NCBI GenBank assembly: GCA_963995525.1
Contig: OZ023207.1
Span: 34,550,292-34,614,291 of the forward strand
DNA from: Escarpia spicata
Taxonomy: Eukaryota; Annelida; Polychaeta; Sabellida; Siboglinidae
Length of the DNA: 64,000 nt
Reading direction: 5' to 3'
A program made the translations under genes and the position numbers. Under the pieces are notes generated by a model, which worked only from the letters and a program-made list of their open reading frames with translations, did no database searches and had not been told where the DNA came from. The first letter of the stretch is position 1. Every line of letters starts with the position of its first letter. Of the stretch, positions 1-11,200 are shown piece after piece.

Positions 1-2
1 TG

Positions 3-43
3 TTTTTAACAAAGAATCATAAATTATGATTCTTTGTTAAAAA
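3..43. repeat. Near-perfect palindrome (hairpin)
   Basis: Two 20-bp arms (3-22 and 24-43), exact reverse complements around a single central base. A related one-armed motif (aacaaagaatct) recurs near 283. Role unknown; it may be the end of a MITE that continues left of the window. Confidence 0.7.
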
Positions 44-614
44 TACAATTATGATTCATAATATAGTTATTTTTATTTGAAATGTACATATTACATTTGT
101 TCAACTACACACCTTCCTAAGTAATTTGTTCTCATTGGTTTACGTTTTATGGGCATGTGATATTAACAAAATGTTGTTAGATGCACACAATTGTTTAGTC
201 ACAAATTTGGTGAGTTGTAAATATAAAAAGCATATATAGACTACAACTAGCATTTGATATCACGTGTAATAGTGTTGTTTTTGTAACAAAGAATCTTCAT
301 AAAAGTAACTGTTTTTTTTATATGTACCTGACATTTTTCAACCTCTTCCTAATTTTTGTTTCTATTGTTGCTTTGCATTTTACGTGCAAGTGATGTGTAT
401 GTGATGGTAAAAATTATTACATTATACATATCAAGGGCAGTGATTGTACCTTTTCATTATTTTGTAGTAAATCTCATCAAATAGTTTCAATGAAATGTTT
501 TTACATTACATTGTCTTTATTTTAATTCACATGCATTTCTAACCACAATATGCAATTTAAAGAGGACACGCATTACTGCAAAATCCTCATGCAGACAAAC
601 AAAACTATCACATA
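44..614. other. Intergenic AT-rich stretch, no gene seen
   Basis: AT-rich sequence without a convincing ORF, RNA gene or transposon signature on either strand. Confidence 0.5.
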
Positions 615-898
615 CAGGGGCGGATCCAGAAATCGAGTCTGGGGGGCACAGAAACCTCCACTGGCGGCCGAACCAAATAGTGTAGTCTAAATTTGGTCGC
701 TACCACGCTGCCATAACGCTGAAGTGGTGATATCGGAAGACGCCATAACTTCAGCTTATTATTATCGCCTAAGCTGGGGCACATTTCAAACGGTATGGGG
801 GACGCAGCCGCGTAGGCCCATTATAAAAGGTCTGCAGACACGCCAAATTCCTAAGGTCTGGTGGGCACGTGACCCCAGGCCCGCCTGGATCCGCCTAT
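615..898. mobile_element. hAT-like MITE
   Basis: A 284-bp block, GC-richer than its surroundings, bounded by imperfect terminal inverted repeats: cagggggcggatcc-type sequence at the left (aggggcggatccag) and tggatccgcctat at the right. The flanks share a short acata motif (cacata left, gacata right), compatible with a degraded target-site duplication. It has no coding capacity. The ggCGGATCC(A/G) terminus resembles those of widespread non-autonomous hAT elements; that family assignment is from memory of the group and is inference. Confidence 0.65.
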
Positions 899-1178
899 GA
901 CATATTTGTTTATTGCTTGTATTTATAATTTTGGTAAAAGGTTTGGTGACCGGGTAATGTGTACCACATTTGACAAGACTCGTTTACCTGAAGGTGAAGA
1001 GCTTTGGACGCATACATCTGCACGTGGTGTTGACACACCTCGAGTTCTAAAAATATGGTACATGTATTAATAGTCAGCACTGATTGTTTCTAACATTAAT
1101 TATTTTAATGTACTTACAAAAGGTGCAATGCAATGAACGACCACCTGCCAAATGCAACCAATGTCAACGTTCAAATGC

Positions 1179-1219
<41 letters not shown>

Positions 1220-1547
1220 GTAGATATATATATATATATATAATATATATGTACATGTTATGGGCATTAAATTAGTAAATTATGTACATATTGTTTTTGT
1301 TCAATCTATTGCTATTAGTTCAATAATTATAATCGTTACGGATAATTTATAATGCATTTACACTATTACTATCATCCCAAGCCTACTCAGGCTAATAGCC
1401 TACTACCATATACGACATAGACATAACATAGTCATATTATCATTGACATAGGTATATGCCATAGCTTCGTACTGTTAGCTAATACTCGTCTATAATAAAC
1501 ACAGTGCCCAGCCAGGCCGCCCATACCGCCATTGCTATTGGCAATGA
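899..1547. other. Intergenic, with a (TA)n tract at 1181-1250
   Basis: Contains a TA dinucleotide microsatellite interrupted by a cgtag motif near 1219. The apparent small ORF at 1084-1275 runs through this tract and is not credible. Nothing else is recognisable. Confidence 0.6.
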
Positions 1548-1892
1548 CTAAAACTTAAAAGGTAAACAATCAAATAAATTTAGTACAAGCAACATTAATA
1601 TGTATACTCGTACGCCTAAATATACTTGATTATAGCTGAATAATTCGAAATTACTAACCTGTCTGGAAGAACCTATGCGAACGCTGTTGACGTTGTGACA
1701 GACCCACGGCACGGGCCACGGCCCACGGCCACAGTCCACTGGCACTCTCCCCAACTTCTTCAGTATACTTTGTTTCGTTCCATATTCTTTTGCCAAATAG
1801 AAATACACCTCTGTGCGTGTGTACTGTCGTTGTCTGTCTAATTTAGCCCATTTTTCCGTGTCGGTGGCATAAGTTCGTGGACGTCCACTCAT
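1548..1892 (-). CDS. Uncertain small ORF, exon-like N-terminal part
   Basis: An open frame of 114 codons on the minus strand. Only its first ~45 residues look like protein: MSGRPRTYATDTEKWAKLD followed by a basic/aromatic stretch (RQRQYTRTEVYFYLAKEYG). This part is GC-richer than the flanks. At about 1765 a GTATAC could act as a splice donor, after which the frame becomes low-quality, so the coding part may be a short first exon. I do not recognise the family; a transposon-encoded exon is as likely as a host gene. No promoter or partner exon could be found. Confidence 0.22.
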   Translation of the reverse strand: MSGRPRTYATDTEKWAKLDRQRQYTRTEVYFYLAKEYGTKQSILKKLGRVPVDCGRGPWPVPWVCHNVNSVRIGSSRQVSNFELFSYNQVYLGVRVYILMLLVLNLFDCLPFKF

Positions 1893-2235
1893 TGCCTAAA
1901 CTCGGTATTTCATAACATCAACAGCGCCAAAGGGTGGGGTCAAAGGTCAATATCGCCCATAATTCGCGATCACGAGAAGAAAAGAACGTGATTCCACACA
2001 AAGTTCAATGTCTATACTCAGTTAAAATCGAAGCAAAAAAACGGATCCGTTTTTACAAAAAAGGAAAGTGTTCGTACTTTTTATATTAATAAAAAACAAC
2101 AACGAACTAACACGTATGAATAAGTGTACTAGGATATCATTGAGGAGTACTTGATGCCTCTGTTTTTTGTGTGTGAAATTACTAAGAAACACGAGGAGAA
2201 AAACAATCGAATTGGTTGAGTAGGTTTAAGTTAAT

Positions 2236-3186
2236 GTCATTACGTACTTTTAAAAGACCCATTTCTGTTTAATGAAATTGTTAAAAAATATGCTGATTGT
2301 AACACATTAGTTAAGACATTTGTGCTAATGTGAGAGCTTAGGCGGCTAGCAACAACATGTATTTTAGAAACAACTAAGACTAGAAATAGGTATATAACTC
2401 TTTTGGTCTTGTTGAGGCAGGGATAACTTCTTAAGAACTGGACTGACATGGAGCGCATTTGAAGTCATTGGGAAACAAGTCAGAGCACAGTGATGCATTG
2501 ATGATATTTGTTATAGGTATGTATGCTAATGTATCGATACATATTTTAACAGTATAGTCGGAAATAAATCGAGAGCACAAGACTTATTTGGGGAGGACAT
2601 ATGTATTTTCCTCAATGCATTAACTGTTGCCAGTTCAAACGTACAACAGGAGAGTTTACGCATGGAGAGTCCACATTAAAAAAAAATTACATTACTTAAA
2701 GCATTATCTTTGAAAGCCGAGCGAATAAGACTGATTTGTTTCGTTAAAATGGCTAGAGAACGAGTCACACAGAAACTTGATTGATACATGATTAGGTATC
2801 GATGGAGCAGGATGTATGTGTAGAATGTTATTGATACAGTTTCATAACTGACGTGTACTATTGGATTTATTTGTGTCCACATTTGTGTAGTAGTTTGACT
2901 TAGTTTTGACCATCTGTCTGTTTCAGACGTGACATTGTTTAGAATGAGGCGACCTGTCCAAGGATTAGAGTGGTTTGCGCCATACACGCTCTAAATAACG
3001 ACGGCTTTTAAATAGTAAACTTCCGAAAGACATCCAAGGAGCCGATGGCTTTTGTGACACAAATTTGGATTTCATAGATGCATGTGTGTCAAGTATTGCC
3101 ATGAGTACTTGAGCGAATTGTTTATATAAGGCAAATAGGTGTTCTTTTGGGTCGATGATCAGGCCAGATTTAAAGATATTAGACAC
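2236..3186 (-). pseudogene. Degenerate L2/CR1-like LINE fragment
   Basis: Minus-strand remnant of a non-LTR retrotransposon. The 5' part (3186-2965) translates to a stretch with LDTHASMKSK, PSAPW and an RRYLERVWRK run, which matches the usual linker between the endonuclease and reverse transcriptase of L2/CR1 elements (IxDxHAPxKxK...RPxAPW...ERxWRK). Further along (about 2350-2250) TNVLQSAY followed by a degraded 'HSxETALLK'-like stretch matches the start of the RT finger region. Stops and frameshifts are present throughout, and the RT palm is missing. It is a dead 5'- and 3'-truncated copy. Confidence 0.5.
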
Positions 3187-3244
3187 AAAATCATAGTAGT
3201 ATCAATTCTGTAAATGGCTCTGTAAGACACATTGTGTTTCGACT

Positions 3245-3594
3245 GAAAATACAAAATCGCAATAAAAATGCAGTGAATGTTTGGCTAAGGCCAATATTTG
3301 TGTAAGAAATCAAAATATCCAAAAGTAAACACTACTGGCAAAAGTGTAATGGGCACGATCGCACTTGTTTGCACAATGTTGATTATTGTATATTAAGTAG
3401 TATTTCATTTTAAGTATTCGCGAAACAAAGTTTGAGCGAGACTGATGTATATTTACTTGGCTACAGGCTGACATTGAGCTTTATCAAGAAGGTTTAACTT
3501 CACTCATGCTTACACGTGCTGCCGACTGTTTCTATGTCAAGAGCAATAATACATCATTAGGAATTAATCTTCTTTATTTGGAAATAATATTTAA

Positions 3595-3600
<6 letters not shown>
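3245..3600 (+). repeat. Dispersed repeat copy A, inverted relative to 23146-23498
   Basis: About 350 bp that recur in reverse orientation at 23146-23498 with high identity. The inner end of each copy runs straight into a (TA)n tract (here about 3596-3677, about 80 bp; only about 22 bp at the other copy). No ORF. The sequence outside the pair does not match, so this is probably one non-autonomous element with a (TA)n tail inserted twice rather than a single 20-kb duplication. A 46-bp block inside it (3383-3428) is inverted relative to the other copy. Confidence 0.75.
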
Positions 3601-3671
<71 letters not shown>

Positions 3672-3677
3672 ATATAT
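3596..3677. repeat. (TA)n microsatellite
   Basis: About 80 bp of nearly uninterrupted TA dinucleotides at the end of repeat copy A. Confidence 0.9.
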
Positions 3678-3929
3678 GAGAATATGCGGCCACGGCACCG
3701 TGCTGCATATGTATTTTTGTACTGGCAATAACGCAGGACGAGTGATGATTGGCCTAATGTCTCCTAAGGCATGATGCTAATTACCCCCCTTTGTCTTTGG
3801 TGCTCTTTTGGCACAAGGAACCAATCACCGCGCGGTAATGGCGCTCGGTGGCAGATTGCAATGAGCTCTTCGTTTTGTGAAAGCAGACAGAGTGGTCACA
3901 TCAAAAATGTTGGTCGTTAGAGCGATATT

Positions 3930-4390
3930 GGTATGAATTTGCCGTCATTTATACCTGTGAGACGTGTTCAAGGAGCGTCATCTGTACTTCGTGGGCGCAA
4001 GTTGCTGAGGCTGTTCGGCGTGTTCTTACAGCTTATCCGCCATTTTGATATTTGCTTACAGATTCTGTCACTGGCCATTACCATGTCAGTGAATTCCCCT
4101 TGTAAGTTAGTTTTAAGGCATAGTTATGTTTATTGGGTTAACGCATTCGTAGTCGACAAGCCCGACACCGACCGGTCGGTTTAGCGGCTTTGAGGTGAAT
4201 GGCCGACCCTGTGAAGTCTCGTATGAAGGCATTCGCAGGGCTCGTGTCGCCATCGTAATGGCGCCGGCAGTCATATCCCGAAGTGTTGCTTGTCGCGCAG
4301 ACGTTGTGGTCCTGCATATTGGTGGGAATGATATCAGCGGTCGGTTGGCATCTACCCCCATTATGGTACCTTTGCGGCGGTTGTAGTTCC
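3930..4390 (+). pseudogene. SGNH/esterase-like domain remnant
   Basis: A GC-richer island. The frame at 4195-4386 encodes VSYEGIRRARVA, then CRADVVVLHIGGNDISG (4293-4340). 'VVVLHIGGNDI' is the block-III pattern (GxND) of SGNH/GDSL-type hydrolases, and the preceding 'GIRxxRVA' matches the domain often carried in ORFs of invertebrate retroelements, for example CR1-type ORF1 esterases. No catalytic GDS or DxxH block is seen, and stops separate it from the upstream frame (3933-4184, which begins MNLPSFIPVRRV). It is a broken fragment; which retroelement it came from is inference. Confidence 0.45.
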
Positions 4391-4765
4391 CGGTGGGTTC
4401 GCCGGGATCGCGTTGTTGTCATGTATATGTTCGCCTGGTGGCGCCACATTGCTTTGTAGGGTCCGTGTTTACATGCATTGAATGAATGTTTTATTTCGGT
4501 TACAAAAACCCATAGTACATATACATTTAAGTAATACATGCTAATGGAATAAAATGTACACCTTTAAAAATAATAAGTGAAATATATAAATAAGTAAACC
4601 AAGCTAATAAGCTAAGAAATAAAAAGAATAATGAAAATGGAAAAAATAAATATGTAAAAACAAAACAAAATATATATATATATAACATAGTGACTATTTA
4701 CAACATATAGGGATTTTGACCAGCAGGATCACACGGATCCATTAACAATTTCTCTTCGCACTACA
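4391..4765. other. A-rich flank, possible LINE 3' end
   Basis: No ORF. Read on the minus strand, about 4520-4470 contains gtttttgtaaccgaaat followed by aaacattcattcaatgc, which looks like a LINE 3' terminus with a short repeat tail. The remainder to 4765 is A-rich with a short TA run near 4672. Confidence 0.3.
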
Positions 4766-5099
4766 ATATGAGTAGTAATGAGGGTAGGTGGAGCCTCGCC
4801 CCGCCCCTTTTTGACCTACTTTAGGCCTAACTCCATGCATAAAAAACGTCCTTATCTTTTTCGGGAACCTACTTATAAAAAAAGATCAAAGGGTTTTTGT
4901 GACACTAAACGTTTTCGGGAACCTACTTATAAAAAACGTGATTGATGACCTGTCACTTTTGATTGATTACCCTGTCCTCTTGAGGTGCCACCTAGCGATT
5001 ATCCCAGTGATTAGTTTAGCCCTAGCGATCAACGTTAGGATATAGCAGCGTCCCTAGTTACGTTCTTTATATAACCATACGGTTATAGCTAAAACCACC

Positions 5100-5352
5100 G
5101 TCCTAGTTACGGGCGGTTAAATTTAGCTCCACGGCTAGCAGCGGTCGCTGTGCGATTAACGGCGTAAATTTAGCTCAACGGCTTAGCTGTGCGTTTAACG
5201 GTTAGTTGGCACTGAGCGTTTAATAAAATGAAACGAAATGTACGGCTGCAGCAGGCGCTGTGCGAATAACGGCGTAAATTTAGCTCAACGGCTTAGCTGT
5301 GCGTTTAACGGTTAGTTGGCACTGCGCGTTTAATAAAATGAAACGAAATGTA
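5100..5352. repeat. Subterminal 110-bp direct repeats, left arm
   Basis: Two full units (ggcgtaaatt at 5161 and 5271, period 110 bp) plus a diverged partial unit upstream. Each holds taaatttagctc, an acggcttagctgtgcg block and an aaaatgaaacgaaatgta end. Subterminal direct repeats often serve as transposase binding sites; that role is inference here. Confidence 0.75.
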
Positions 5353-5353
5353 T

Positions 5354-5803
5354 TCAGCGTGTGTACTCAGCGGCCTGGTAAGGCGGGATGTTTGCGTGCG
5401 GTGGATATAATATAGGAAGCAACACGGCGCGGGGGGGGGGCGTGTACCGTGGCGGCGCAAGAGGCGGGAGATGCGTTTCGCGGGCCGCGAAGGCGTCGAG
5501 GCGCCTTCCTAGTATTATACCACGGCCGGCGGGAATCAACGGCGCGTTGAAGCCACGCCGTTCGAATAATTCGTCCCGTGGTACCGGGGTGCGCCATAGC
5601 CCTGTGGTGGTGTCCCGTCTTAGAAACGATGATATCAGCCCATCGGGCGCAACATCGTCATCGCTACTGTCGGGTGTAGGGGATCGGCTAGAGGTGTCGA
5701 CGCCAGCGTCCCAGTCTTCGGTGGGCGGTGTGACAGCTGTCTGGCGTACTGTCGGGCGGACGACGCATATAGGCCGTTCGCGTGTAGACGGTCTGTGAAA
5801 CAT
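5354..5803 (-). CDS. Outward-reading ORF of the foldback element, left copy (149 aa)
   Basis: Begins MFHRPSTRERPICVVRP on the minus strand and reads toward the left end of the element. Composition is protein-like: rich in Arg and Pro, an acidic/Ser patch (SPTPDSSDDDVAP, about residues 41-53), and a tail ending PPYQAAEYTR. No known domain is recognised and no signal peptide or membrane segment is seen. The same protein, identical through about residue 125, is encoded in the right arm at 18233-18727. The two differ in a C tract (ten versus six), so their C-termini are read in different frames. The left version, ending in a compact Pro/Tyr-rich tail, looks more like a natural end. It could be one exon of a larger gene. 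The opposite-strand frame at 5388-5798 is its shadow. Confidence 0.5.
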   Translation of the reverse strand: MFHRPSTRERPICVVRPTVRQTAVTPPTEDWDAGVDTSSRSPTPDSSDDDVAPDGLISSFLRRDTTTGLWRTPVPRDELFERRGFNAPLIPAGRGIILGRRLDAFAARETHLPPLAPPRYTPPPRAVLLPILYPPHANIPPYQAAEYTR

Positions 5804-6163
5804 GAATAACGCCTGTGAATAATTAACAACATGAATAATTATTAATTAATAGGACTCCTGTAAAATGAGCCTCTGTAAAAGCCAACCGCTCTATTGGCTC
5901 CCAAATTAATGAGACACAATATGAATAACGAGGTTCTTATTAATTACATGTAATTAATAAAGAATAGGGGACTCGTGTAAAAACCAACGTACCGCTCTAA
6001 TAGAACGCCTGTAAAAGCCAACTTTTATTGCTAAATAATAATAGTAACTCACCGCTGCTTTGTCGTGGGAAACGTGAACGTGGTACCCGATGCCATACTC
6101 GTGTGAAAATGAACAACGACTGCTGGTTTTTTCTAAAGCAAACTAGTCAGTTATGCGTTAAGA

Positions 6164-6715
6164 GCGCATGCGCAAAAACACTGAATGTGAATACCGTTTC
6201 AAAAGTCTAACCGAAACGCTGAAAGTATGAAATTAAGTATTGTGTGGGATCAGGCGGTCGTAGGGAATTATGTGGTGTAGTAATATTATAGAAATTCGAT
6301 GTAAAAGTCACATTTGACAACGAACGCACTAACGTGAACGCTAATTTTTTTCCTAAAGCAAATACCGCGGATCCGAGTGGCGACGCAAATCACTGATAAG
6401 CTTATCGTGATCGGAATGTGAAGAGAGAACAATGCTGTTTCCAAAACCTAACCGAATCGTTAAAAGTATGAAATTAAGTATTGTGTGGGATCAGTCGGTC
6501 ATAGGGAATTATGTGGTGTATTTATATTATAGAAATTCGATGTAAATACACAGTTGACAACGAACGCACTAACGTGATCGCTAATTTTTTTCCGAAAGCA
6601 AATACCTCGGAGACTAGTCAGTTATGCGTTAGTGCGCATGCGCGAAATGTAATAGAACTGTCGATTAGGGCGTTATGTGTTAAGTGCGCATGCGCCGTAT
6701 GTTGCTTATATAAAA
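6164..6715 (+). promoter_or_regulatory. Promoter-like block with NRF1-type palindromes and TATA box, left arm
   Basis: Three perfect gcgcatgcgc palindromes (6164-6173, 6634-6643, 6686-6695), each preceded by a related atgcgtta-type context, match the NRF1 consensus. A TATATAAAA box follows at 6707-6715, and an ATG (6795) lies about 80 bp downstream in good position for a short 5' leader. The block also contains a tandem repeat of about 242 bp (about 6206-6370 and 6448-6612; shared gaattatgtggtgta and acgaacgcactaacgtga). It should drive transcription inward, toward the minisatellites. Activity is inferred from motifs only. Confidence 0.5.
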
Positions 6716-6794
6716 CGGTTGAAAAATTGCTATGTGGTATAACGCAAGTGGTCTGACTTATTACAGCAGTAGCAGACGTCCTTCCACCGCGAGA

Positions 6795-6809
6795 ATGGCC
6801 GACAATATC
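6795..6809 (+). pseudogene. Start of inward ORF, broken in the left arm
   Basis: ATG at 6795 encodes MADNI and then a stop, because about 45-50 bp present in the right-arm copy are missing. Downstream aaggcgagcgg and the CAG tract remain recognisable. Confidence 0.6.
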
Positions 6810-6855
6810 TAAGGCGTCTAAGGCGAGCGGAAGTCAGCAGCAGCAGCAGCAGCAA

Positions 6856-8262
6856 CCACACATCACTGAATAGCAGAAAACATCTGTAGGTCCACATATC
6901 ACTGAATAGCAGTATACAGCTGTAGGTCCCCGCATCGCTGAATAGCAGTATACTGCTGTAGGTTCACACACCACTGAATAGCAGTATACAGCTGTAGGTC
7001 CACACATCACTGAATAGCAGTATACAGCTGTAGGTCCACACACCACTGAATAGCAATATACAGCTGTAGGTACACGCATCACTGAATAGCAGTATACAGC
7101 TGTAGGTCCACACATCACTGAATAGCAGTATACATCTGTAGGTCCACACATCACTGAATAGCAGTATACAGCTGTAGGTCCCCACATCACTGAATAGCAG
7201 TATACAGCTGTAGGTTTACCCATCACTGAATAGCAGTATAAAGCTGTAGGTTCACACATCACTGAATAGCAGTATACAGCTGTAGGTCCCCACATCATTG
7301 AATAGCAGTATACAGCTGTAGGTTCACACATCACTGAATAGCAGTATACAGCTGTAGGTCCATACATAACTGAATAGCAGTATACAGCTGTAGGTCCACA
7401 CATCACTGAATAGCAGTATACAGCAGTAGGTCCACACACCACTGAATAGAAGTATACAGCTGTAGGTCCACACACCACTGAATAGCAGTATACAGCTGTA
7501 GGTCCACACATCACTGAATAGCAGTATACAGCTGTAGGTCCCCACATCACTGAATAGCAGTATACAGCTCTAGGTCCACACATCGCTAAATAGCAGTATA
7601 CAGCTGTAGGTCCCCACATCACTGAATAGCAGTATACAGCTGTAGGTTCACACATCACTGAATAGCAGTATACAGCTGTAGGTCCACACATCACTGAATA
7701 GCAGTATACAGCTGTAGGTCCACACATCACTGAATAGCAGTATACAGCATTAGGGCCACACACCACTGAATAGCAGTATACAGCTGTAGGTCCACACACC
7801 ACTGAATAGCAGTATACATCTGTAGGTCCACACATCACTGAATAGCAGTATACAGCTGTAGGTCAACACATCACTGAATAGCAGTATACAGCTGTAGATC
7901 CACACATCGCTGAATAGCAGTATACAGCTGTAGGTCCACACATTACTGAATAGCAGTATACAGCTGTAGGTCCACACATCACTGAATAGCAGTATACATC
8001 TGTAGGTCCCCACATCACTGAATAGCAGTATACAGCTGTAGGTCCACACATCACTGAATAGCAGTATACAGCTGTAGGTCCCCACATAACTGAATAGCAG
8101 TATACAGCTGTAGGTCCCCACATCACTGAATAGCAGTATACAGCTGTAGGTCCCCGCATCACTGAATAGCAGTATACAGGTGTAGGTCCCCGCATCACTG
8201 AATAGCAGTATACAGGTGTAGGTCCCCACATCACTGAATAGCAGTATACAGCTGTAGGTTCC
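6856..8262. repeat. 36-bp minisatellite, left arm (about 39 units)
   Basis: Tandem units of 36 bp (core cacatcactgaatagcagta and tacagctgtaggtcca). Units differ by scattered substitutions. Two minus-strand frames stay open through long parts because 36 is a multiple of three, giving spurious 12-residue repeat proteins. The array begins directly at the CAG tract of the inward ORF. Confidence 0.95.
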
Positions 8263-11200
8263 CATAACATATAGACAGAAGGTTGGGACTCTGACAGTGT
8301 CCAGTTACCCCCATACACATATAACATATAGACGGAAGGTTGAGACTCTGACAGGGCCCAGTCACCCACATACACATATAGAGAAAAGGTTGGGACTCTG
8401 AAAATGTCCAGTCACCCCCATACACATATAACATATGGACAGAAGGTTGGGACTCTGACAGTATCCAGTTACACCCATACACATATAACATAGAGACGGA
8501 AGGTTGGGACTCTAACAGGGTCCAGTCACCCCTATAACATATAGATAGAAGGTTGAGACTCTGACAGTGTCCAGTCACCCCCATACACATATAGCATATA
8601 GACGGAAGGTTCGGACTCTGACACTATTCATTCACCCCCATACACATATAACATATAGACAGAAGGTTGTGACTCTGACACTATCCAGTCACCCGCATAC
8701 ACATATAGACGGAAGGTTGGGACTCTGACAGGGTCCAATCTCCCCAATACACATATAACATATAGACAGAAGGTTGGGATTCTGACAGGGTCCAGTCTCC
8801 CCCAAACACATATAACATATAGACAGAAGTTTGGGACTGTGACAGGATCCAGTCACCCCCATACACATATAGACGGAAGGTTGGGACTCTGACTGGGTCC
8901 AGTCTCCCCCATCCACATATTACATATAGACGGAAGGTTGGGACTCTGACAGAGCCCAGTCACTCCCATCACATATAAACAGAAGGTTAGGACTCTGATA
9001 GGGTCCAGTCACCCCCATACACATATAACATACAGAAGGAAGGTTGGGACTATGACAGGGCCCAGTCACCCCTATAACATATAGACAGAAGGTTAGGACT
9101 CTGAAAGTGTCCAGTCACCCCCATACACATATAACATATAGACAGAAGGTTGGGACTCTGACAGGGCCCAGTCACCCCAATACACATATAACATATAGAC
9201 AGAAGGTTAGGATTCTGACAGGGTCCAGTCACCCCCATACACATATAGACAGAAGGTTGGGACTCTGACAATGTCCAGTCACCCCCATACACATATAACA
9301 TATAGACAGAATGTTGGGACTCTGACAATGTCCATTCATCCCCATACACATATAGACAGAAGGTTGGGACTCTGACAGGGTCCAATCACTCTCATAACAT
9401 ATAGACAGAAGGTTGGTACTCTGATAGGGTCCAGTCACCCCCATACACATATAGAAGGAAGGTTGGGACTCTGGCAGGGTCCAGTCACCCCTATAACATA
9501 TAGACGGAAGGTTAGGTCTCTGAAAGTGTCCAGTCACCCCCATACACATATAGACAGAAGGTTGGAACTTTGACAGTGTCCAGTTACCCCCATACACATG
9601 TAGACAGAAGGATGAGACTCTGACAGGGCCCAGTCACCCACATACACATATGGACAGAAGGTTGGGACTCTGACAGTGTCCAGTTACACCCATACACATA
9701 TAACATAGAGACGGAACGTTGGGACTCTAACAGTGTCCAGTTACACCTATAACATAGAGACGGAAGGTTGGGACTCTAACAGTGTCCAGTCACCCCTATA
9801 GCATATAGTCGGAAGTTTGGGACTCTGACACTATTCATTCACCCCTATAGCATATAGTCGGAAGGTTGTGACTCTGACACTATCCAGTCACCCACATACA
9901 CACATAACATATTGACGGAAGGTTGGGCTCTGACAGTGTCCAGTCACCTCCATACACATATAACATATAGACAAAAGGTTCGGACTCTGACAGGGTCCAG
10001 TCACCCCTATAACATATATACAAAAGGTTGGGACTCTGACAGTGTCCAGTCACCCCCAAACACATATAGCATATAGAAGGAAGGTTGGGTCTCTGACACT
10101 ATTCATTCACCTTCATACACATATAACATATAGACGGAAGGTTGGGACTCTGACAAAGTTCATTCATCCCCATTCACATATAGACAGAAGGTTAGGACTC
10201 TGAAAGTGTCCAGTCACCCCCATACACATATAGACAGAAGGTTGGGACTCTGACAGTGTCCAGTTACCCCCATACACATATAACATATAGACGGAAGGTT
10301 GGGACTCTGACAGTATCCAGTTACACCCATACACATATAACATAGAGACGGAAGGTTGGGACTCTAACAGGGTCCAGTCACCCCTATAACATATAGATAG
10401 AAGGTTGAGACTCTGACAGTGTCCAGTCACCCCCATACACATATAGCATATAGACGGAAGGTTCGGACTCTGACACTATTCATTCACCCCCATACACATA
10501 TAACATATAGACAGAAGGTTGTGACTCTGACACTATCCAGTCACCCGCATACACATATAGACGGAAGGTTGGGACTCTGACAGGGTCCAGTCTCCCCAAT
10601 ACACATATAACATATAGACAGAAGGTTGGGATTCTGACAGGGTCCAGTCTCCCCCAAACACATATAACATATAGACAGAAGGTTGGGACTGTGACAGGAT
10701 CCAGTCACCACCATACACATATAGACGGAAGGTTGGGACTCTGACTGGGTCCAGTCTCCCCCATCCACATATTACATATAGACGGAAGGTTGGGACTCTG
10801 ACAGGGCCCAGTCACTCCCATCACATATAAACAGAAGGTTAGGACTCTGATAGGGTCCAGTCACCCCCATACACATATAACATACAGAAGGAAGGTTGGG
10901 ACTATGACAGGGCCCAGTCACCCCTATAACATATAGACAGAAGGCTAGGACTCTGAAAGTGTCCAGTCACCCCCATACACATATAACATATAGACAGAAG
11001 GTTGGGACTCTGACAGGGCCCAGTCACCCCAATACACATATAACATATAGACAGAAGGTTAGGATTCTGACAGGGTCCAGTCACCCCCATACACATATAG
11101 ACAGAAGGTTGGGACTCTGACAATGTCCAGTCACCCCCATACACATATAACATATAGACAGAAGGTTGGGACTCTGACAATGTCCATTCATCCCCATACA

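Larger units (their letters stand above)
4766..6855 (+). repeat. Left outer arm of the foldback element
   Basis: Reverse complement of 17131-19266. Differences I can see: a deletion of roughly 45-50 bp just after the inward ORF start near 6808, ten G instead of six C at 5431-5440, six CAG instead of nine before the minisatellite, and a few substitutions. High identity implies recent formation or ongoing gene conversion between arms. Confidence 0.85.

Noticed and set aside
5388..5798. 136-codon Gly/Arg-rich ORF on the plus strand
   Set aside because: Antisense shadow of the outward ORF at 5354-5803; GC-rich codons keep the opposite frame open.
6511..6756. 81-codon ORF in the promoter block (also at 17280-17525)
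   Set aside because: It lies across the repeated NRF1/TATA region and has Cys/Ala-rich text produced by the repeats; not credible as a gene.
6834..8590. Long minus-strand ORFs (up to 334 codons) of Cys/Tyr-rich repeats
   Set aside because: They run exactly through the 36-bp and 57-bp minisatellites, are open in two frames at once, and have no promoter or start context in that direction.
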